Positions 5,579 through 9,864 of a stretch of 9,864 nucleotides of DNA are shown piece by piece. The stretch comes from Hominisplanchenecus_A murintestinalis. Its GTDB lineage: Bacteria > Bacillota > Clostridia > Lachnospirales > Lachnospiraceae. The position numbers and the translations under genes are program-made. The stretch covers positions 1-9,864 of the forward strand of contig NZ_CALPCM010000061.1 of assembly GCF_943193015.1 (NCBI RefSeq), read 5' to 3'. How positions within the stretch are numbered: the stretch's first letter is position 1; each line of letters starts with the position of its first letter. The notes beneath the pieces were generated by a model. That model had not been told where the DNA came from and did not search any database. It saw only the letters and a program-made list of their open reading frames with translations.

Positions 5579-7087
5579 ATGAGAGGAATTTATACATCTG
5601 TAAATAAAATCAGGCGCCAGGTCTTTACAGAAGTGGCGCGGTTCGCGTATGAAGGAGGAGATTATACAAAGTTCGAGGAAGTGCCGTACAAGATTATCAA
5701 AGGAGAGATTGCAGCTTATCGTGACAGCGTATTTCTGGAACGGGCGATTGTAGGCGAGCGGCTCCGGCTTACTATGGGGCTTCCATGGAGGAAAGCAGAT
5801 GAACAGGCGCCGATTTCCGAGGGGCTGGATGAGGCGATGAAGTCGGAGAAGTATTATGAGCCGCCATTGGTAAACATTATTAAATTCGCCTGCCATTCCT
5901 GCCCGGATAATAAGGTGTTTGTTACGGATGCCTGCCAGGGCTGTCTGGCTCATCCGTGTAAAGAAGTCTGTCCCAAAAATGCGGTGGAGATTGTGAATGG
6001 ACGTTCTGTTATTGATGAAGAAAAATGTGTAAAATGTGGGAAATGCGTGCAGGAATGCCCATACGGAGCAATTACGAAACTGGAGCGTCCCTGTGCGAAA
6101 GCCTGCGGGATGGACGCCATCCGAAGCGATGAATTTGGCAGGGCGGATATTGATTACGATAAATGTGTTTCCTGCGGTATGTGCCTGGTAAACTGTCCGT
6201 TTGGGGCCATTGCTGATAAGAGCCAGATTTTCCAGACGATTCAGGCGATTAAGAGCGATGTTCCGGTGTATGCAATCGTGGCTCCGGCAGTTTCCGGGCA
6301 GTTTGGGCCTAAGCTTACGCCGGATAAGATGAAAGCGGCGTTTCGAGGACTGGGATTTGAGGATATTGTGGAGGTAGCGGTAGGCGCGGATTTATGCACG
6401 ATTGAGGAAGCGAAAGAGTTTATCAAAGATGTACCTGAGAAGCAGCCGTTTATGGCCACATCCTGCTGCCCGGCGTGGTCGGTAATGGCGAAAAAGCTCT
6501 TTCCGCAGTTTGCGCCTTATATTTCTATGGCGTTGACTCCGATGGTGCTGACTGCCCGGCTGGTAAAGAAGGAGCATCCGAATTGTAAGATTGCATTTAT
6601 CGGTCCCTGTGCGGCGAAAAAGCTGGAAGCAAGCCGAAGAAGCATCCGCAGTGATGTGGATTTTGTGTTGACCTTTGAGGAAGTCATGGGGATGTTTACG
6701 GCGAAGGAAATGGATTTTGACAGCCTGCCGTCAGAGGAATTCTTTACGGAAGCGAGCGGCGACGGGAAAGGGTTTGCCATTAGCGGGGGCGTGGCGTCTG
6801 CGGTAGTGAATTGTATTAAGAAGCTGGAACCCTCCCGCGAAGTCAAGGTTCAGAGCGCAGAAGGCCTGAGGGAATGCCGGAAAATGCTGACGATGGCAAA
6901 AGCCGGGAAACTGAACGGCTATCTGCTGGAGGGTATGGCATGCCCGGGCGGCTGTGTGGCGGGGGCAGGAACCCAGCAGCCGATTAACCGTTCTAAGACT
7001 GCAGTAACAAATGACAAGAAAAATGCAAGATTCCAGAGTGTGATGGACAGCGGATATAAGGAGCATCTGGCAGAACTGGAAGAATGA
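5579..7087 (+). CDS. Group B-type monomeric [FeFe] hydrogenase with 4Fe-4S domains
   Basis: A 502-residue cytoplasmic iron-only hydrogenase that should interconvert protons and hydrogen with ferredoxin-like electron carriers. After a roughly 100-residue N-terminal domain come cysteine clusters: C105/C108, C119-C122-C127-C131, C150-C153-C156-C160, C172/C176 and C196-C199-C202-C206, enough for several 4Fe-4S centres. The catalytic H-domain has motif L1 TSCCPAW (294-300, C296 and proton-transfer C297), L2 GPCAAKKLE (342-350, C344) and L3 EGMACPGGCVAGAGT (451-465, C455 and C459). L2 has Gly where classic group A enzymes have Met; this and the GAG end of L3 point to group B. GGAGG (5567-5571) precedes the ATG. 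Maturation genes hydE, hydF and hydG are not in the window. Catalytic direction and physiological partner cannot be told. Confidence 0.92.
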   Translation: MRGIYTSVNKIRRQVFTEVARFAYEGGDYTKFEEVPYKIIKGEIAAYRDSVFLERAIVGERLRLTMGLPWRKADEQAPISEGLDEAMKSEKYYEPPLVNIIKFACHSCPDNKVFVTDACQGCLAHPCKEVCPKNAVEIVNGRSVIDEEKCVKCGKCVQECPYGAITKLERPCAKACGMDAIRSDEFGRADIDYDKCVSCGMCLVNCPFGAIADKSQIFQTIQAIKSDVPVYAIVAPAVSGQFGPKLTPDKMKAAFRGLGFEDIVEVAVGADLCTIEEAKEFIKDVPEKQPFMATSCCPAWSVMAKKLFPQFAPYISMALTPMVLTARLVKKEHPNCKIAFIGPCAAKKLEASRRSIRSDVDFVLTFEEVMGMFTAKEMDFDSLPSEEFFTEASGDGKGFAISGGVASAVVNCIKKLEPSREVKVQSAEGLRECRKMLTMAKAGKLNGYLLEGMACPGGCVAGAGTQQPINRSKTAVTNDKKNARFQSVMDSGYKEHLAELEE

Positions 7088-7111
7088 TAACAGAAGGTAC
7101 GGACGGTAAGA

Positions 7112-7115
7112 AGGA
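7112..7115 (+). promoter_or_regulatory. Ribosome binding site that fixes the AlkD-like start
   Basis: AGGA, within AAGGAAGG, lies seven bases before the ATG at 7123. The in-frame ATG at 7084, which overlaps the hydrogenase stop, has only GGAAG one base before it, too close to work well. Confidence 0.55.
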
Positions 7116-7122
7116 AGGGCAG

Positions 7123-7815
7123 ATGAAAATAGATGTAAGAGAGGAACTGCTTTGTCTGGCAGAGCCGGAATACCAGAAATTTAACAGCAGGCTGATACCA
7201 AATATCAATCCGGAAACAATGCTGGGCGTCCGTCTTCCGGCGCTCAGAAAGCTTGCCAGGGAGCTGTCGAAAGAGGATTGGAGGACATATCTGGAGACAG
7301 CTCAGAATAAATATTATGAAGAGGCCATGCTCCAGGGGATGGTGATTGGCTGCGCCAAGATGGAGTTTGAGGAGCGGATTTCTTATATTAGGTGGTTTCT
7401 GCCGAAAATTGATAACTGGGCAGTGTGCGACAGTTTCTGCAGCAGCCTGAAAGCAATGAGCAGGTATACAGAAGAGATGTGGCCATTTATCCAAGAATGC
7501 CGGGCAGGAAACAGTGCATATGTCATCCGGTTTGGCGCAGTGATGCTGCTGGATTACTATATGGATGAGGCTTGGATAAACGAGGCGCTGAAACTGCTGG
7601 ATGGGGTCAGGCATGATGATTACTATGTAAAAATGGCGGTGGCGTGGACGATATCCATTTATTATGTGAGGTTTCCGAAACAGGTAATGCCGTATCTGCT
7701 GGAAAACAGCCTGGATGATTTTACCTATAATAAAGCACTGCAGAAGATTACAGAATCACGCAGGATTGGCAAAGAAGAGAAAGAACGCATCCGGCAGATG
7801 AAGCGGAAAGTATAG
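7123..7815 (+). CDS. DNA alkylation repair protein, AlkD-like
   Basis: A 230-residue all-helical HEAT-like-repeat protein of the AlkC/AlkD superfamily, which removes alkylated bases from DNA. Features fitting the family are LGVRLPALRKLAREL (34-48), the catalytic segment NWAVCD with W99 and D103 spaced as W109 and D113 of Bacillus cereus AlkD, YVIRFGAVMLL with R136 in the place of R148, and W175 in KMAVAWTISIYYVRFP in the place of W187. The C-terminus TYNKALQKITES is also typical. Residues needed for glycosylase action thus seem kept. An in-frame ATG at 7084 would add 13 residues, but the ribosome binding site favours 7123. It begins 35 bases after the hydrogenase stop, with no terminator, so co-transcription is likely. 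No functional link to the hydrogenase is obvious. Confidence 0.88.
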   Translation: MKIDVREELLCLAEPEYQKFNSRLIPNINPETMLGVRLPALRKLARELSKEDWRTYLETAQNKYYEEAMLQGMVIGCAKMEFEERISYIRWFLPKIDNWAVCDSFCSSLKAMSRYTEEMWPFIQECRAGNSAYVIRFGAVMLLDYYMDEAWINEALKLLDGVRHDDYYVKMAVAWTISIYYVRFPKQVMPYLLENSLDDFTYNKALQKITESRRIGKEEKERIRQMKRKV

Positions 7816-7875
7816 CAGGAAAGGAAAAAAGTGCTAGACTAATTTGTCGATTTGTGAGAGAATAAAAGCAAGTAT

Positions 7876-7894
7876 GACATGGGCATTTCATGTC
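7876..7894. repeat. Short inverted repeat upstream of the scaffold gene
   Basis: GACATG (7876-7881) and CATGTC (7889-7894) form a perfect 6-bp inverted repeat around a 7-base spacer. No T run follows, so it is unlikely to be a terminator. It might be an operator for the gene that starts at 7937, or chance. Confidence 0.3.
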
Positions 7895-7914
7895 CGGTGT
7901 ATACATTAGTCATT

Positions 7915-7920
7915 TATAAT
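7915..7920 (+). promoter_or_regulatory. Consensus -10 box ahead of the scaffold gene
   Basis: TATAAT lies 16 bases before the start codon at 7937, but no recognisable -35 stands 16-18 bases upstream. If used, it gives a leader of only about ten bases and might need an activator. A weaker alternative is TTGTGA (7852-7857) with TATGAC (7874-7879). Confidence 0.3.
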
Positions 7921-7936
7921 TGAAAGGAGTCTTAAA

Positions 7937-8629
7937 ATGATTTATTCACGTGAAGTAGAAGAAATGTGTCCAGTGGCACAGGGCGTTCATCATGGCGCTG
8001 CTCCAATCCCAGAAGAAGCAAAATGGGTACAGGCAAAAGAAGTTAAAGACATTTCCGGTCTGACACATGGCGTTGGCTGGTGTGCTCCTCAGCAGGGCGC
8101 ATGTAAGCTGACCTTAAATGTAAAGGAAGGAATCATTCAGGAAGCTCTGGTAGAAACCATCGGATGTTCAGGCATGACACATTCTGCAGCTATGGCTTCT
8201 GAGATTTTACCGGGACTGACAGTTATGGAGGCTCTGAATACTGACCTGGTGTGTGATGCAATCAACACCGCTATGAGAGAGCTGTTCCTTCAGATTGTAT
8301 ACGGAAGAACACAGAGTGCATTTTCAGAGGACGGGCTTCCGGTAGGCGCAGGCCTGGAGGATCTTGGAAAAGGACTCCGCTCACAGGTTGGTACAATGTA
8401 CGGAACTTTGAAGAAAGGCCCTCGTTATCTGGAAATGGCAGAAGGTTATGTAACCGGTATCGCCCTGGATGCAGATGATATGATTATCGGTTATCAGTTC
8501 GTAAGCCTTGGCAAGATGACAGATTTCATCAAAAAGGGTGATGATCCGAACACTGCATGGGAAAAGGCAAAAGGTCAGTATGGCCGTGTAGCAGACGCTG
8601 TTAAGATTATTGACCCGAGAAAAGAATAA
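7937..8629 (+). CDS. IscU/NifU-like iron-sulfur scaffold family protein, partner of the GGGtGRT protein
   Basis: A 230-residue protein whose residues about 40-115 follow the IscU/NifU N-terminal fold pattern: APQQGACKLTLNV, then KEGIIQEALVETIGCSG, then a helix (HSAAMASEILPGLTVMEALN). Cysteines are C11, C49, C56, C77 and C106. C77 matches the second scaffold cysteine of IscU, but the first is shifted (C49 or C56 instead of the PACGD cysteine) and the usual HCS cysteine before the last helix is not in its normal place or spacing. Residues about 140-230 form an extra domain not found in IscU. AAAGGAG (7923-7929) precedes the ATG. The GGGtGRT gene follows after 21 bases; the pair is found together in many anaerobes. 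Fe-S binding or transfer is inferred from fold only. Codons such as CGT, GGT and GCT suggest high expression. Confidence 0.85.
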   Translation: MIYSREVEEMCPVAQGVHHGAAPIPEEAKWVQAKEVKDISGLTHGVGWCAPQQGACKLTLNVKEGIIQEALVETIGCSGMTHSAAMASEILPGLTVMEALNTDLVCDAINTAMRELFLQIVYGRTQSAFSEDGLPVGAGLEDLGKGLRSQVGTMYGTLKKGPRYLEMAEGYVTGIALDADDMIIGYQFVSLGKMTDFIKKGDDPNTAWEKAKGQYGRVADAVKIIDPRKE

Positions 8630-8650
8630 TTGTAGAGGAGGTAACGGGAA

Positions 8651-9661
8651 ATGGCTTTATTTGAATCATATGAAAGACGAATTGACAAAATCAATTCTGT
8701 TTTAAATAGTTATGGAATCGCTTCTCTGGAAGAAGCTGAGAAAATCACAAAAGACGCTGGTCTGAATGTATACGACCAGATCAAAGGAATCCAGCCAATC
8801 TGTTTTGAGAACGCATGCTGGGCATACATCGTAGGCGCGGCTATCGCAATCAAAAAAGACTGCAGGAAAGCAGCAGACGCAGCAGCAGCAATCGGCGAGG
8901 GGCTTCAGGCTTTCTGTATTCCGGGTTCCGTTGCAGATACCCGTCAGGTAGGTCTTGGTCATGGAAACCTGGGTAAGATGCTTCTGGAAGAGGATACAGA
9001 GTGTTTTGCATTCCTGGCAGGCCATGAGTCCTTTGCAGCAGCAGAGGGAGCGATTGGTATTGCTGAGAAAGCAAACAAGGTTCGTCAGAAACCGCTGCGT
9101 GTTATCCTGAACGGTCTTGGAAAAGACGCTGCTCAGATTATCGCAAGAATCAACGGATTTACATATGTTGAGACAGAGTATGATCCGTATACAAATGAAG
9201 TAAAAGAAGTATTCCGTAAATCCTATTCAGAGGGACTTCGCGCGAAAGTAAACTGCTACGGCGCAAACAGCGTTCCGGAAGGCGTTGCTATCATGTGGAA
9301 AGAGGGTGTAGACGTTTCTATCACAGGTAACTCCACAAACCCGACACGTTTCCAGCACCCGGTAGCAGGCACTTACAAAAAAGAGTGCAACGAGAAAGGC
9401 AAGAAATACTTCTCTGTAGCATCCGGCGGCGGTACAGGACGTACCCTGCATCCGGATAACATGGCAGCAGGCCCTGCTTCCTATGGTATGACAGATACTC
9501 TGGGACGTATGCACTCCGACGCACAGTTCGCAGGTTCTTCCTCTGTACCGGCGCATGTAGAGATGATGGGCCTGATTGGCGCAGGTAACAACCCGATGGT
9601 TGGTATGACTGTTGCCGTAGCTGTTTCCGTGGAGGAAGCGGCGAAGGAAGGGAAGTTCTAA
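8651..9661 (+). CDS. GGGtGRT protein (PF14057-type family of unknown function)
   Basis: A 336-residue soluble protein recognised by its name-giving motif GGGTGRT at residues 259-265 (SVASGGGTGRTLHPDN). Other conserved-looking segments are QPICFENACWAYIVGAAIAI (48-67), FCIPGSVADTRQVGLGHGNLG (88-108), FLAGHESFAAAEGAIGIAEKA (121-141) and VEMMGLIGAGNNPMVGMTVA (303-322). The many glycine-rich turns suggest a nucleotide- or cofactor-binding alpha/beta fold, but no known motif proves this. Cysteines are C51, C56, C71, C89, C118, C202 and C246. No signal peptide or membrane span is seen. AGGAGGT (8636-8642) lies eight bases before the ATG. Of its 12 arginine codons seven are CGT, unlike the AGG/CGG-rich neighbours, which points to strong expression. 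The function of this family is not established to my knowledge. Confidence 0.92.
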   Translation: MALFESYERRIDKINSVLNSYGIASLEEAEKITKDAGLNVYDQIKGIQPICFENACWAYIVGAAIAIKKDCRKAADAAAAIGEGLQAFCIPGSVADTRQVGLGHGNLGKMLLEEDTECFAFLAGHESFAAAEGAIGIAEKANKVRQKPLRVILNGLGKDAAQIIARINGFTYVETEYDPYTNEVKEVFRKSYSEGLRAKVNCYGANSVPEGVAIMWKEGVDVSITGNSTNPTRFQHPVAGTYKKECNEKGKKYFSVASGGGTGRTLHPDNMAAGPASYGMTDTLGRMHSDAQFAGSSSVPAHVEMMGLIGAGNNPMVGMTVAVAVSVEEAAKEGKF

Positions 9662-9693
9662 GAAACAGAATAGTTAAAGAATTTGAGAATCAT

Positions 9694-9731
9694 TAGGAGC
9701 AGTTTGCAGAATGAAAAGCAAGCTGCTCCTA
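9694..9731 (+). terminator. Long hairpin after the GGGtGRT gene, probable terminator
   Basis: TAGGAGCAGTTTGC (9694-9707) pairs with GCAAGCTGCTCCTA (9718-9731) over 14 bp with a single T-G wobble and a 10-base loop. Only a weak T-rich stretch (TACTTTG) follows. Its place 32 bases after the stop suggests termination or protection of the mRNA 3' end. Confidence 0.65.
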
Positions 9732-9864
9732 TACTTTGCACATAAATCCATTATTTGCTGTAGTACGGGAGATGTTTCCTTTCATTCAGTTAGTGTATAA
9801 TTATCATTGGCAACAATAAGAATTATTCTTGAAAAAAGGGAAGAAGAGAAATTCCCTGCTTCCC
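9732..9864. other. Non-coding right end with an isolated -10-like box and a partial hairpin
   Basis: No gene is seen here. TATAAT occurs at 9796-9801 without a convincing -35. At the edge, GGGAAG (9838-9843) can pair with CTTCCC (9859-9864), or GGGAA with TTCCC (9852-9856). These competing stems may belong to the leader or terminator of a gene beyond the window. Confidence 0.35.

Noticed and set aside
6919..7614. 231-codon open frame on the minus strand across the hydrogenase/AlkD junction
   Set aside because: It is antisense to two well-supported genes and has no recognisable motif.
7876..7894. Terminator for the AlkD-like gene
   Set aside because: The stem is only 6 bp and no T run follows; it was kept only as an inverted repeat.
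1..9864. tRNA, rRNA, CRISPR, insertion sequence or prophage content
   Set aside because: No cloverleaf, spaced direct-repeat array, transposase or phage motif was seen on either strand.

Overview
The window reads as chromosome of an anaerobic, spore-forming member of the Clostridia, most likely Lachnospiraceae. The reasons are the spoIIGA-sigE sporulation pair, an oxygen-sensitive group B [FeFe] hydrogenase, a PadR/DUF1700/DUF4097 operon and the GGGtGRT-protein/Fe-S scaffold-like pair, all common in gut clostridia, together with strong AGGAGG-type ribosome binding sites. No ribosomal RNA, tRNA, CRISPR array, phage gene or insertion sequence is visible. Every intact gene is on the plus strand, so the window is mostly ordinary, well-ordered core genome with a degraded left edge.

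Layout. (1) 1-504: remains of cell-surface protein genes, namely the C-terminal part of a BspA-type leucine-rich-repeat protein lacking a start, then in another frame about 20 codons resembling a cell-wall-binding (choline/glucan-binding type) repeat, closed by a clear terminator. (2) 531-2743: a tight three-gene operon of a PadR regulator, a DUF1700/HAAS membrane protein and a membrane-anchored DUF4097 beta-repeat protein. Its promoter is near consensus and its -10 box lies inside a perfect 23-bp palindrome, which suggests PadR autoregulation. (3) 2882-3713: aroD (type I 3-dehydroquinate dehydratase, shikimate pathway) with its own terminator. (4) 3770-5470: the early mother-cell sporulation operon spoIIGA-sigE. 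It is preceded by TTGACA and TATAAT boxes spaced an unusual 21 bp apart and Spo0A-box-like sequences, and it ends in a strong terminator. (5) 5579-7815: a group B [FeFe] hydrogenase followed closely by an AlkD-like DNA alkylation repair protein. (6) 7937-9731: an IscU/NifU-like scaffold protein with displaced cysteines and the GGGtGRT protein, apparently co-transcribed, with codon use suggesting high expression, then a long hairpin. (7) 9732-9864: non-coding, with an isolated TATAAT and a partial hairpin at the window edge.

Working together: SpoIIGA is the membrane protease that activates pro-sigma E, encoded immediately downstream. In the first operon the PadR protein probably represses its own promoter, while the HAAS and DUF4097 proteins form a membrane/surface module of unknown signal. 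The last pair links an Fe-S-scaffold-like fold to a family whose function, as far as I know, has not been established; this is the least understood system in the window. All functional statements rest on motif recognition by eye, with no database search.
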